Below, in pieces: positions 8,395 to 17,196 of a stretch of 64,000 nt of DNA. The notes below the pieces were generated by a model. That model was not told the origin of the DNA. It searched no databases and saw only the letters and a program-made list of their open reading frames with translations. The position numbers and the translations under genes are program-made. Origin of the DNA: Roseburia hominis (lineage in GTDB: Bacteria; Bacillota; Clostridia; Lachnospirales; Lachnospiraceae); NCBI GenBank assembly GCA_040702975.1, contig CP159990.1, positions 4,092,001 through 4,156,000 of the forward strand, written 5' to 3'. The first letter of the stretch is position 1; the number at the start of each line of letters is the position of its first letter.

Positions 8395-8656
8395 CAATGA
8401 TCCCTCCAATCTGCTCCGGCTTATCCAGCACATAGACCTTGAACCCTAACGACCTCAGCAGCTCATGTCTTGACCTCTGCAATGGCCTCGCCTTCTTCCC
8501 TGGAGCCTTTACTTCCACAAATCCCAACCTCCCATCCGGCAAAAGCACGATCCGGTCAGGCATCCCATCGAATCCGGGTGCTACCCACTTCGGACAGATG
8601 CCGCCTGCTGCCTTTACTGCCCTCACAAGTTTCTGCTCGACTGTTTTTTCTCTCAT
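8375..8656 (-). CDS. VRR-NUC domain nuclease
   Basis: 93 residues beginning MREKTVEQKLVRAVKAAGG, with the core GMPDRIVLLPDGRLGFVEVKAPGKK. That is the PD-(D/E)xK arrangement of the VRR-NUC family (Asp in MPDR, Glu and Lys in EVK). Standalone VRR-NUC proteins of phages are structure-specific or Holliday-junction nucleases. The start at 8656 has GGAGGACAT upstream. It is coupled to the downstream SNF2 helicase by a 20-bp overlap. Length and motifs are complete. Confidence 0.92.
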   Translation of the reverse strand: MREKTVEQKLVRAVKAAGGICPKWVAPGFDGMPDRIVLLPDGRLGFVEVKAPGKKARPLQRSRHELLRSLGFKVYVLDKPEQIGGIIDEIRTT

Positions 8657-8886
8657 ATGTCCTCCGTCAGTGAACAACAAAACAAAAAATCCTTTACGCG
8701 CGTATATATGTGCGTTACGCGCACCTGATTTCTTTCAAAAACACCATTTATTTGTTCTATATAGAAATTCCTGTTTTCTTGTTTCATATCTGCTTCAAAA
8801 CCAATGTGTTTCAATGCTTTCTCACTGAACAACCCGTTAGGAACGAAACAACTTCCTGTTCCGTTCCGGCAGGTTGTTCATCAAAA

Positions 8887-11211
8887 TCACTCGTCCCTTT
8901 TATAGATCCGCTGCCGTCCGTAGATAGGCAGTATCCTTGCCTTTCCGGTCTTGCTCCAGCCGTCAATTCTCTCCATAATGGCTGACAGGGCGTAGCTGTC
9001 AGAAGGCTTCATATCTTCCTTAGGCTTTCCAAAGCACTCGCACCAGATCTCCATGTTGGATACCTCCATCCTGCGAACGGAGCCGACCGGACGCATCGGA
9101 TCATCAGCATCACGCACATATTCCCTGCGCTTATAGACATCCATTGATTCCCAGTTATCAGGCAGGAGCATATCCAGGTATTCCTGCACCAGTCCTTCCC
9201 GGTCATCACGCTCCATCGCCGCCCGCTGCTCTTCCTTGGCATAATCCTCCAGTTCCGGCGGAAGATACAGCTTCTCCCCGGATTTGGCATACAGCAAGAC
9301 TTCCGCCCATATCTGCTTCACCGTATCGTCATCCAGTTCCCACGGCTTCAGCCTGCCGTTCCCCGGCACCTTCACGTTCCAGTACCGTCTGTTCCCGGTA
9401 ATGTCCCTCAGGTATCCGTTCTGGCTGTTGGTGGTGCCAAAGAAAACGCACTGCCTCGGATGCGGCGTAACCCTTCTGCCGAAGCTTGCCCTGTACTTGT
9501 CATCCTGTCTGGAAATGAATGCCTTCACCTTGTCCAGGTCAGCCTTCTTCATCCCGGCAAGCTCGCCGATCTCCATGATCCAGTATCCCTGCAGCTTCTC
9601 CGCCGCCGTCTTGTCGTTCATATCCGAAAGGTTCAGACTGTCCGAATACCACTCGCCGCCAAGCCTTGAAATCAGAGTGCTTTTCCCGATGCCCTGGTCT
9701 CCGTTCAAAACGATCATATTGTCAAACTTTGCTCCCGGATGATACACACGGACATAGGCGGCACACAGTTCCTTCCTTGTGACCGCCCGGACATACGGTG
9801 AATCCTCCGCTCCCAGATAATCAATGAGCAGCGTGTCAACCCTCTCGACCTTGTCCCATTCCGGCAGCGACTCGAAAAACTCCCTGATCGGATGATAGGA
9901 CCGATCATCCACGACTTTTGCGACCGCTATGTCATAATTCCTCGCTGAGAATGTCCCATATGCCGCATCCACATAGCAGATCAGTTGTGCGTCATCAGCA
10001 TCCCTCCAGAACTTCGCTGGATGCGACCAGGGGACTTTCCCCTTGATCTCCATCCCATCCGCAAGCTGGTTGAACACGATGCCCTTCAGGTTCTCATCGT
10101 TCTCCATAATGAGAGTGATATTGTGGAGATTGTTCTTGATCTCCATGCTCCTTTTTTCGTACTGCAGCTGCTTCTTCCAGGCATCCGGATCAGCCTCGTC
10201 AAATTCCTCTGCCGCCGCCTGCTGCTTTTCTTCAAAGATACGAAGCTTCACCTGCTCATCCGAAACCGCGAACTCAGCCATAGCGTTGAATGACTTCTTC
10301 GGATCATCATCCGAAAACTTATGCACCCTCACAACGTCAAAAGCATTCAGGAGCTGACCGCATGCCGGATCAGTCGCATGGAAGCTGTAGGAAAACTTCT
10401 CATCAATAATGGTCACACCGGCGGAACTGTCAGCCGGTATATAGTCATACCTTCCTTCCATCGCTGACGGCTCATATACATCCGGCAGGAACTTCTCTAC
10501 CGCCTCCCTTATGGAGTAGGTACGGCAGAATGCCCCGACCACACCTGTCTTTATCAACGGATCCGCCTGCTGCTTTGCTGACTTCTCCACCGCCTCTGAC
10601 TCCCTTGACGATACTGGCCATGTAGAAACATCGCGCCAGTCATCATAAAGCCCCAGATAATAATCCGGATCCAAAACAGAACCATCCATGACCTTATAAA
10701 CAAATTCCCCATTTGACGATGTGGAAGGCCAGTACATCAGCCTGTGCGGCTGGTAGGTGGTATCGTCAAACAGATCCATCCCAATCTCCTGCGCCACCTT
10801 CCTCGCCAGCGCCGGATATTCATCCTCTGACACATCTCTCTTAAGCGGCATGATCAGCCTGAGCCTCGGTGCCTCCGGGGTATGCTTGTGTGTGGAATAA
10901 ATGCACATCTCATGCGAATTGAACATGGAAAGCTCATCCATCACATCCGGCGTGCCGTGGTCCATATCCAGAGTCAGCATGGAACGGCAGAGAACCGTCC
11001 CGGTCTTCCTTCTGCCGCCCCTCAAATGGCCGCCGACAAAACCGCCCACATCCTTGATGCTGTCCTGCTGGGGCTTTGTCATCTTCCTGTATTCTTCAAC
11101 CGTTTCCGTCGTGGTCTGCGTTGTGCTGACCCTTTTGCAGAAATCATCCCAGGAGATCTCGTTGTTCTTCCACTTTTTCTCCATACGGGAATTGCCATAT
11201 GCTATCTTCAT
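8887..11211 (-). CDS. VapE-family replication protein with primase-like N-terminus
   Basis: 774 residues. The N-terminal third resembles a PrimPol/AEP primase: TLDMDHGTPD supplies paired acidic residues, then STHKHTPEAPRLRLIMPL and PHRLMYWPSTS. The C-terminal half is the virulence-associated E (SF3-like helicase) domain with Walker A NGDQGIGKSTLISRLGG, followed by AFISRQDDKYRASFGRR and VFFGTTN. Together they make a primase-helicase for phage replication initiation. The start at 11211 overlaps the upstream stop as TGATG, which I prefer over the longer frame. The gene is unusually large but intact and is followed by about 230 bp without a convincing gene. Confidence 0.92.
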   Translation of the reverse strand: MKIAYGNSRMEKKWKNNEISWDDFCKRVSTTQTTTETVEEYRKMTKPQQDSIKDVGGFVGGHLRGGRRKTGTVLCRSMLTLDMDHGTPDVMDELSMFNSHEMCIYSTHKHTPEAPRLRLIMPLKRDVSEDEYPALARKVAQEIGMDLFDDTTYQPHRLMYWPSTSSNGEFVYKVMDGSVLDPDYYLGLYDDWRDVSTWPVSSRESEAVEKSAKQQADPLIKTGVVGAFCRTYSIREAVEKFLPDVYEPSAMEGRYDYIPADSSAGVTIIDEKFSYSFHATDPACGQLLNAFDVVRVHKFSDDDPKKSFNAMAEFAVSDEQVKLRIFEEKQQAAAEEFDEADPDAWKKQLQYEKRSMEIKNNLHNITLIMENDENLKGIVFNQLADGMEIKGKVPWSHPAKFWRDADDAQLICYVDAAYGTFSARNYDIAVAKVVDDRSYHPIREFFESLPEWDKVERVDTLLIDYLGAEDSPYVRAVTRKELCAAYVRVYHPGAKFDNMIVLNGDQGIGKSTLISRLGGEWYSDSLNLSDMNDKTAAEKLQGYWIMEIGELAGMKKADLDKVKAFISRQDDKYRASFGRRVTPHPRQCVFFGTTNSQNGYLRDITGNRRYWNVKVPGNGRLKPWELDDDTVKQIWAEVLLYAKSGEKLYLPPELEDYAKEEQRAAMERDDREGLVQEYLDMLLPDNWESMDVYKRREYVRDADDPMRPVGSVRRMEVSNMEIWCECFGKPKEDMKPSDSYALSAIMERIDGWSKTGKARILPIYGRQRIYKRDE

Positions 11212-11642
11212 CAAACCATTCCCTCCTTCTCCTGCAGATCGTCCGTAAAATACCGGATCTTTTTCCTCATCCTTTTGGCTTTTTCGATCTCGGCAGCCAT
11301 GCCCTCGGAGATTGCATCCCCGAATACCCAGACCTCTTCGCATTTGCCCATGAACACGATCCCCATCTTTAGTCCCAGCCATCTTTCCGTTACCTCATTC
11401 AGATACTGCGGGCATAACAGGTGCGGTGCGATCGGGATATATTTCTTCTCCACCGCGAATCTGGAAAACGCTCTTGCCCTGTACGTGTTCCTCTCGATAT
11501 CCCCGGCATACGGCGAACAGATATAGACCAAAGGGCGGTAAGCGGCAGCCGCCCTGGCTGCGCGCTCTTCCGCCTCAACTCTGGTCAGCGCCTCATATAC
11601 CACAGGATCTTTGTAACCTTCGCTGTTGTATTTACTGACCAT
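11211..11642 (-). CDS. DUF4406-like (nucleoside 2-deoxyribosyltransferase fold) protein
   Basis: 143 residues with the diagnostic block RPLVYICSPYAGDIERNTYRA near residue 36, then APHLLCPQYL and MGKCEEVWVFGDAISEGMAAEIEKA. That is the Rossmann-like nucleoside deoxyribosyltransferase fold annotated as DUF4406 or DUF7768 in phages. A nucleotide-salvage or base-modification role is possible but unproven. The ATG follows AGGAGGGATAAAGCT, and the TGATG overlap with the primase gene shows co-translation. Confidence 0.8.
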   Translation of the reverse strand: MVSKYNSEGYKDPVVYEALTRVEAEERAARAAAAYRPLVYICSPYAGDIERNTYRARAFSRFAVEKKYIPIAPHLLCPQYLNEVTERWLGLKMGIVFMGKCEEVWVFGDAISEGMAAEIEKAKRMRKKIRYFTDDLQEKEGMV

Positions 11643-11646
11643 AGCT

Positions 11647-12432
11647 TTATCCCTCCTGTTCGATCGTAGGAAGGATTCCTTTTCCCTTTAACAGGTCATA
11701 AATGAAAAGCCTTCCCTTCTGCGTCCAATAGGTATGCACCTTCGTGTGGATCGTTCCGTTATTATCCGGATAGGTGTGCGTCTTCGTGCTTGTCAGCCCC
11801 ATCTCCGCATACTTCTGATAAAGGATCCAGATCCTGCCGCCCTGCTTGAACTGAATACCGTGGGTATGCAGATACTCGTTCATCTTCTGAGCGCTCCACC
11901 CATAATCCTTCGCGATCTCCGTAATGGAAACCAGATCCGGACTGTTCAGCACCACATCGTAATAGCTTGCCTTCGGCTTCATCTCCACAAGCTGTTGTTT
12001 CTGGACGGCATTCTCTTCTTCCAGCGCCATCCTCTGCAGACGCTCTGCCTTGAAGGCCTGAAGTGCCTCGATCAGCGCGTCCGTGTTATTCACAATGTCA
12101 TCCATTGCAAACACACCATGTTTCCTAATCGCCGGAAGGACTTCGGAAGTCACCCACCTCTTGAAACGCTTTGCGGAAGGAAGCCTGCTGGAAAGGATCA
12201 GACTGTACAGACCGGATTCATTGATGATCACCATGTCCTGCGCCCCGCCAAGGGTGTCACATTTCGTTACCCCCTTGTCTTCCTCGTCCACATGGTCGCC
12301 GATAGCTTTACGGCTATTGCTGTAACCCAGAATATCCGTAACATCCTTACCGACAAAATACGGCTCGCCATTTACCATAAGGCTGCGGACAGAGCCAAAT
12401 TCCGCATTGTTGAATACCTGTAACTCACTCAT
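11647..12432 (-). CDS. Phage antirepressor with BRO-N and KilAC domains
   Basis: 261 residues. The N-terminal BRO-N domain runs from LQVFNNAEFGSVRSLMVNGEPYFVGKDVTDILGYSN through LYSLILSSRLPSAKRFKRWV. The C-terminal KilAC/Ant domain includes SVTEIAKDYGWSAQKMNEYLHTHGIQ and WTQKGRLFIYDLL. Antirepressors of this class bind DNA or repressor and promote lytic development. The ATG follows GGAGGGTAATTC. It ends 4 bp before the DUF4406 gene start, so it shares a transcript with the replication genes. Confidence 0.93.
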   Translation of the reverse strand: MSELQVFNNAEFGSVRSLMVNGEPYFVGKDVTDILGYSNSRKAIGDHVDEEDKGVTKCDTLGGAQDMVIINESGLYSLILSSRLPSAKRFKRWVTSEVLPAIRKHGVFAMDDIVNNTDALIEALQAFKAERLQRMALEEENAVQKQQLVEMKPKASYYDVVLNSPDLVSITEIAKDYGWSAQKMNEYLHTHGIQFKQGGRIWILYQKYAEMGLTSTKTHTYPDNNGTIHTKVHTYWTQKGRLFIYDLLKGKGILPTIEQEG

Positions 12433-12480
12433 GAATTACCCTCCTTAATGTGAAATTTTTGAAGGGCCTATTCCCTTCAA

Positions 12481-12524
12481 GTCACAGGCAACAAAAGGGA
12501 GAGGATTTTTACCCTCTCCCGAAA
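12481..12524 (-). terminator. Intrinsic terminator after polA, copy 1 of a 44-bp perfect repeat
   Basis: Read on the minus strand, an 8-bp GGGAGAGG/CCTCTCCC stem with an 8-base loop is followed by TTTTG, directly after the phage polymerase stop codon. The same 44 bp occur without a mismatch at 17147-17190, again right after a gene on the same strand. Confidence 0.85.
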
Positions 12525-12527
12525 TTT

Positions 12528-14516
12528 TTATGATTTCTTGTAAAAAATCGTTTCATACCCATCGGCATCCAGAATCAACCCTTCCGCCCAGGACGGCGTC
12601 CTTCCCATCTGTTCACATATCGCTGATAATGAAACATCCTTCCGGCACTCGATGATCAGTTCATCATGCACATGGGCACATATAAAGCAATGCGACAATG
12701 TCCTCATGGCGCAGCAGAGGATATCCCTGGATATCGCCTGCACGATATTCTCCACGAACTTCGGGCCGTAACTCTCGATGCGTTCCCATTTCTTCGTGCC
12801 ACCCACGCCTTCATAGGTAACGGCTTCCCCGCCAAACCGGTTCTCACCCATCCTCGGCTTCACATATGCAAGCCTTCTCCCGGACGGCAGGGTAATGAAC
12901 AGCATCCCGCTCCGGCATTCAAAGCGGATCCCTTTTAAGACAGACGGCTCCCGCTGCTTCACAGCCTTTTTCACCACCCGGTCAACATCCCACCAGAACC
13001 TCACAATATTCGGATTCGCAGATCTCCATGAATCCACCAGCGGCTGCAGTTCTTCCTCAGTAAGCCCCATCTCAATAGCACCCATCGATTTCAAAGCGCC
13101 GACAGAGCCGCCGTAACCTAAAGCCAGTTCCGCAATCTTGCCCTTCTGCCTCAGTTCCGCATTCTGGCCATGTTTTTCCACCGGCACCCCGAACATCGCC
13201 GAAGCGGAAGCACAGTATATATCTCCATTGTTCACGAATACATCCGTCCTCCACTGCTCCCCGGCAAGCCACGACAGCACCCTTGCCTCGATCGCAGAAA
13301 AATCCGCCACACAGAACTTCTTCCCTTCCCCGGCAACAAACGCTGTCCGGATCAGTTCTGAAAGCACATTCGGCACGGAATCATAAAGCATGGACAGTGC
13401 TTCATAATCCCCGTTCCTCACAAGCCCTCTGGCCTGTTCCAGGTCATCCATATGGTTCTGCGGAAGGTTCTGCAGCTGGATGATGCGCCCCGCCCATCTG
13501 CCTGACCGGTTGGCTCCGTAAAACTGGAACATTCCCCTCGCCCTGCCGTCATTACAGACCGCCGTCTGCATTGCCTTGTATTTCTTCACGGATGACTTCG
13601 CCAGCTGCTGCCGGAGCCTTAACGCCTCGGCGACGTCCTCATCGATATCATCATCCGCGATCATCTTTGCCACATCCTTCTTTCCCAGAGAATCTGTTTC
13701 AACTCCCTGATCGGACAGCCACTGCTTCATCTGCGCCACACTGTTCGGATTTTCCAGTTCCGTAATATCCTTCATGGCGTCCGACAGCTTATCCTTCGAT
13801 ATCTCATCCAGGGCAATGGCGTTCTCCACCAGAGTCAGGTCAAGCAGAATGCCCCTGTCGTTGATCTCCTGATCCAGCCAGAACTCTTCCCAGACAAAAT
13901 CCGGCACCGGAAAGTTATGCAGCTTCTTCTGTATGGACTGCTCAACTTCCACATCCCTCCGGTTATAAAACTTGAACAGTTCCCACTTCTCCCTGTCATG
14001 CTCCGGAAGGTTCCTTGTCCTGCCGCCGTTGTTCTTGGTCGGCTTGCAGGGAACGCAAAAGTACCGTATCAGATCCTTGCCTTCCTTCAGCTTCTGTTCT
14101 TCCAGACCCAGTACGGCTCCAACGCCGGCAAGAGATAACGGCAATCCCATATATGCGGACCATATCATGGAACACTTCCAGCCCCTCGGATCCAGATAAT
14201 CCCCGACGGAATCACCTTCCACGCTGTAAGAATAAAAATGCTCCGGGTGTTTCCGCCTTAACCATTCCGACAGGCAGATGCGTTCAAAGTTGCTGTTGAA
14301 CGCCCACTTGGTCACATACTCGTCTGATAACGATGCCAGGATCTCTTCCGGTATCTCTTCCCCTGCTACCAGATCAACCACAAGGACCTCACCGCCATCC
14401 ACAGCATAGCCGAACAGCAATATGTCAAAATCCGGATGCTGCACATACTTGTACACGCCGCACTTATTCAGGTCATTCCCGGAATAGGTTTCTATATCAA
14501 TACTGATCGTTTCCAT
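12528..14516 (-). CDS. Phage DNA polymerase I (family A)
   Basis: 662 residues. The N-terminal DnaQ-like 3'-5' exonuclease shows SIDIETYSGNDL (ExoI) and FKFYNRRDVEVEQ (ExoIII). The polymerase half has the fingers region NRSGRWAGRIIQLQNLPQ, motif A CVADFSAIEARVLSWLAGE and motif C CAHVHDELIIEC. There is no 5'-3' exonuclease domain, as in most phage PolA proteins. It replicates the phage genome with the VapE primase-helicase. The start follows GGAGGATAG. All catalytic acids are present and the length is normal. A terminator follows the stop. Confidence 0.96.
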   Translation of the reverse strand: METISIDIETYSGNDLNKCGVYKYVQHPDFDILLFGYAVDGGEVLVVDLVAGEEIPEEILASLSDEYVTKWAFNSNFERICLSEWLRRKHPEHFYSYSVEGDSVGDYLDPRGWKCSMIWSAYMGLPLSLAGVGAVLGLEEQKLKEGKDLIRYFCVPCKPTKNNGGRTRNLPEHDREKWELFKFYNRRDVEVEQSIQKKLHNFPVPDFVWEEFWLDQEINDRGILLDLTLVENAIALDEISKDKLSDAMKDITELENPNSVAQMKQWLSDQGVETDSLGKKDVAKMIADDDIDEDVAEALRLRQQLAKSSVKKYKAMQTAVCNDGRARGMFQFYGANRSGRWAGRIIQLQNLPQNHMDDLEQARGLVRNGDYEALSMLYDSVPNVLSELIRTAFVAGEGKKFCVADFSAIEARVLSWLAGEQWRTDVFVNNGDIYCASASAMFGVPVEKHGQNAELRQKGKIAELALGYGGSVGALKSMGAIEMGLTEEELQPLVDSWRSANPNIVRFWWDVDRVVKKAVKQREPSVLKGIRFECRSGMLFITLPSGRRLAYVKPRMGENRFGGEAVTYEGVGGTKKWERIESYGPKFVENIVQAISRDILCCAMRTLSHCFICAHVHDELIIECRKDVSLSAICEQMGRTPSWAEGLILDADGYETIFYKKS

Positions 14517-14570
14517 CTATCCTCCAATCCGAAAACAGGCACCGGCTTTTGCCGCCGATGCCCGTCCTCT

Positions 14571-14729
14571 TTACTCTGCAGATTTTTCCTGCTCTTCACG
14601 TTCCCTCTTTTTCTTCTCACGCCGGTCATGGAGTTTATCTGCGATCCAGATCCCAAGCATGGAGATAATAGAGATCACATTGATTGTCGTGCAGGTAATG
14701 ATCACCTGCGAATATACCATCTGGTTCAT
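14571..14729 (-). CDS. Small single-pass membrane protein (52 aa)
   Basis: 52 residues starting MNQMVYSQVII at an ATG preceded by GAGGTGAACAG. One hydrophobic segment (about residues 6-27, rich in I, V, T and S) is followed by a highly charged tail, DKLHDRREKKKREREEQEK. No family is recognised. It lies between DUF2815 and the polymerase in the replication operon. A longer frame without a ribosome binding site exists upstream, which I reject. Confidence 0.6.
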   Translation of the reverse strand: MNQMVYSQVIITCTTINVISIISMLGIWIADKLHDRREKKKREREEQEKSAE

Positions 14730-14796
14730 TCTGTTCACCTCGATTCCCAGATTGTCACTGGCGGCAGCATGTATCGCCGCCAGCTTTGGTTTGCTG

Positions 14797-15360
14797 TTAT
14801 GACAGGAAATCGTCATCATCCTCAGTCGCAAAATCATCCTCTGCCCTGGACTTGCCGCCAAGAGGCTCGCCGTCACGGATCTTCTGAAGGTTATTCAGGC
14901 CGCAGGCGATACCCTTATTCCCGTTGCTGTTGAAAGCATAGAAATTGATACTCGCCCTGCCGTACACGCCGGAATACACCTCGGAACGGTCAATGATCGG
15001 ATTTCTGTCTGCGTCCACAATGCCCGGAGCCGTGCCGCTGTTGGCGTTGACGAAGTAAGAATCCGCATACGCCTCATCATCCGGTCTCTCCGCATCGCCG
15101 TCACGGAGCGGAGTCTTCAGTACCGACAGAGCAGGGACAGACTTGCCGTTGCCCTTCAGCTTGCCCTGGCCTTCCTCATACGCCGCCTGAATGGCCGCCT
15201 GGATCCTCTCGATCGTCTTGGTATCGGACTTCGGAATGATCAGGGATACCGAATACTTCGGCGCTCCGCCGTTGATAGACTTCGGCTCCCATGCGTTGAC
15301 GTAGCTCCATCTCGTGTTTACTCCGGTGATTACCTTTGTAGGATTAACAAACTTGCTCAT
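14797..15360 (-). CDS. DUF2815 phage single-stranded DNA-binding-like protein
   Basis: 187 residues starting MSKFVNPTKVITGVNTRWSYVNAWEPK, then YSVSLIIPKSDTKTIERI and a C-terminal acidic tail, EDDFATEDDDDFLS, which is the hallmark of SSB-like proteins. DUF2815 proteins sit beside DUF2800 and PolA in Firmicutes prophages and are considered ssDNA-binding proteins. The ATG follows AGGAGGAAAATC. The acidic tip would recruit other replication proteins; this is inferred from the SSB parallel. Confidence 0.9.
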   Translation of the reverse strand: MSKFVNPTKVITGVNTRWSYVNAWEPKSINGGAPKYSVSLIIPKSDTKTIERIQAAIQAAYEEGQGKLKGNGKSVPALSVLKTPLRDGDAERPDDEAYADSYFVNANSGTAPGIVDADRNPIIDRSEVYSGVYGRASINFYAFNSNGNKGIACGLNNLQKIRDGEPLGGKSRAEDDFATEDDDDFLS

Positions 15361-15374
15361 AGTGATTTTCCTCC

Positions 15375-16496
15375 TTAATTTTCACTGAAATCTTCATATG
15401 CTGTATTGATCGCCGGTCTCTTATCCGACTCCGGCACAAGCGTCGGCTTGCCCTGCGGCTTCGTGATAAAAGAGCCAAGCACTTCTTCAAACTTCTTCCT
15501 GCCCATAAGGGCTGTCATTGCTGTGATACCCAGCAGTTTCTTCTCGTAAGGATCGTATCCGGCGCTCTCTGCTGCCGATGCGACTGCCGCCTCATCACTG
15601 TATTTCCGGTTCGACCGGCCTTCCACGACCTTGAATCCTTCGTAATGCGTGCCGGACAGAGCCTTCTGCAGAGCATACTCCTTCAAGTCAGCCGCCCAGG
15701 ATGTCAGGCTGTCGATCCTTGGAAGGATAGCCGCAATCTCCGTATCTTCCAGAGTCGCCGGCATCTCGAAATCATATCTGGCAAGTTCCAGATTGTACTC
15801 TGCCCGCTTCCTGCAGGTCGCCTTTACCTTGCAGAACTGGCAGTGATCCCCTGCTTTGAACTCACCCCTGCCTTCGTATGCCAGTTCCGCTGTAGGCTTC
15901 AATACCTCATCCGCCCAGGTAAGCAGATCTTTCTTTGTCATGGTGCAGGTGCTGACATTCTCCCGCCTCGGCTGGAAGATCGTCATGCAGATTTCCCCGA
16001 TGTCATACAGACCGTCAAACAGTTCCAGAGCGCCTAATGCGTAACACATCATCTGCGGATTCTTCTCCGCCGTTACCAGCACTCCCAGGCCATGCTTGTA
16101 ATCGATGATCTGAAGGACATCGTCCGAAACGATCACGCAATCCCCGGTACCGAAACCATTCTCAACCCATCTGGAAAAATCCAACCTCTGTTCGATCAGC
16201 ACCTGCGGATCCGGACAATGCTTCTTTGCTTCTTCGATCTGCTCCGTCACATACTCGCAATAGCTTTCCGCGCAGTCCTGCATTTCCTGATCGTAGTAGT
16301 CAAGGTTCTCCGTCGGATCCTGTACATCCCTTCCCAGCGACTTCTCCACCAGATAGGCGCACAGTTCGTGACAATCAGTACCCTGTTTGGCATAGGGACT
16401 CGCCCTGTCCTCATGACCCTCGCAGGCCTTCGCTGACGGCGGACACTCCAGCCACCGGTGCGCCGATGATGCGGATAAAAACGCGTGCTTTCCCAT
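15375..16496 (-). CDS. DUF2800 phage nuclease (Cas4/RecB-like)
   Basis: 373 residues with SAHRWLECPPSAKACEG near the N-terminus, a central PD-(D/E)xK core (GTGDCVIVSDDVLQIIDYKHGLG) and the Cys motif CQFCKVKATCRKRAE. The latter is typical of RecB/Cas4-like nucleases that carry an Fe-S cluster. DUF2800 is a standard phage recombination/replication nuclease partnered with DUF2815. The start overlaps the preceding gene as TAATG with CTGGAG upstream. The gene is intact. Confidence 0.9.
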   Translation of the reverse strand: MGKHAFLSASSAHRWLECPPSAKACEGHEDRASPYAKQGTDCHELCAYLVEKSLGRDVQDPTENLDYYDQEMQDCAESYCEYVTEQIEEAKKHCPDPQVLIEQRLDFSRWVENGFGTGDCVIVSDDVLQIIDYKHGLGVLVTAEKNPQMMCYALGALELFDGLYDIGEICMTIFQPRRENVSTCTMTKKDLLTWADEVLKPTAELAYEGRGEFKAGDHCQFCKVKATCRKRAEYNLELARYDFEMPATLEDTEIAAILPRIDSLTSWAADLKEYALQKALSGTHYEGFKVVEGRSNRKYSDEAAVASAAESAGYDPYEKKLLGITAMTALMGRKKFEEVLGSFITKPQGKPTLVPESDKRPAINTAYEDFSEN

Positions 16497-16900
16497 TACT
16501 CCAGCACCTCCGCTTCCGCAATTACAACGGCATATTCAGCCTTGTCCAGATCCGAAAGCTTGTCTGCGCCGTGTGCCGCGAGGATCTTCTTTACCTCCGC
16601 GGTATGTCCGGCTCTGGACTTGTCGGCCAGGAATGTCCGAACCTCTGTGAATGTGTATTCCTTCGCCGGTTCCTGCTTCTCTTCCTTGGCTTCAATCTGC
16701 TTTGGCGTTGCCTTTTTCCCCTTTGTCTCGACCACAGGCTTATCCGGCTCACCCTGGAACTCGGACACAATCTCCGCGATCACCCTTGCCACCGTGGATA
16801 CCTTTTCCGAAATGCTGATTAGGCTCTCTGAGATACCGATCAGGTTCTCTCTGCAGATACCCACATTCTTTGCGATCTTCGCGATGTTTGCCTTTGTCAT
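16496..16900 (-). CDS. Phage protein of unknown function (134 aa)
   Basis: 134 residues in two parts. The N-terminal helical half (MTKANIAKIAKNVGICRENLIG...) is joined by a charged Lys/Glu linker (about residues 58-80) to a C-terminal module, YTFTEVRTFLADKSRAGHTAEVKKILAAHGADKLSDLD. The C-terminal module resembles small helical domains found in phage recombination accessory proteins; no function is assigned. It is coupled on both sides, by an ATGA overlap upstream and TAATG downstream into DUF2800. Confidence 0.75.
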   Translation of the reverse strand: MTKANIAKIAKNVGICRENLIGISESLISISEKVSTVARVIAEIVSEFQGEPDKPVVETKGKKATPKQIEAKEEKQEPAKEYTFTEVRTFLADKSRAGHTAEVKKILAAHGADKLSDLDKAEYAVVIAEAEVLE

Positions 16901-17103
16901 GCTTTGGCTCCTCCTTCCTTCACTTCGCGGATGTCTACTGATTCCACCGTCTGCCCCGGCGATAAGAGATACACCTGGGTGAAATCACCGAACAGGAACT
17001 TAAGCAGCCTTGCCGGAAGCTTCACGTCAGCGCCCCTCAGCACGTTCGCCTTGCGTCCGCCCCGATCAGAGACGTTGATGACAATCTTGTGTTTAATTGC
17101 CAT
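16897..17103 (-). CDS. Small phage protein of unknown function (68 aa)
   Basis: 68 residues, MAIKHKIVINVSDRGGRKANV..., ending VESVDIREVKEGGAKA, basic at the N-terminus. The ATG follows AGAGGTGAAGAACC, and the stop overlaps the next start as ATGA. Conserved in position in similar prophage replication operons, but I do not recognise a domain. Confidence 0.72.
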   Translation of the reverse strand: MAIKHKIVINVSDRGGRKANVLRGADVKLPARLLKFLFGDFTQVYLLSPGQTVESVDIREVKEGGAKA

Positions 17104-17146
17104 GGTTCTTCACCTCTCTTTCTTCAGGAAGTCGTCTTCCTTACAT

Positions 17147-17190
17147 GTCACAGGCAACAAAAGGGAGAGGATTTTTACCCTCTCCCGAAA
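17147..17190 (-). terminator. Intrinsic terminator after the early regulator, copy 2 of the 44-bp repeat
   Basis: Identical over 44 bp to 12481-12524. The stem GGGAGAGG/CCTCTCCC plus a T tract lies 7 bp downstream of the sigma-like regulator stop codon. It would separate the regulator transcript from the replication operon, or act as an attenuator between them. Confidence 0.85.
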
Positions 17191-17196
17191 AAATCT

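Noticed and set aside
8681..8886. 44-codon frame MKQENRNFYIEQ... between VapE and VRR-NUC genes
   Set aside because: No ribosome binding site and the frame ends inside the next start region. The gap shows only an imperfect hairpin near 8850-8882.
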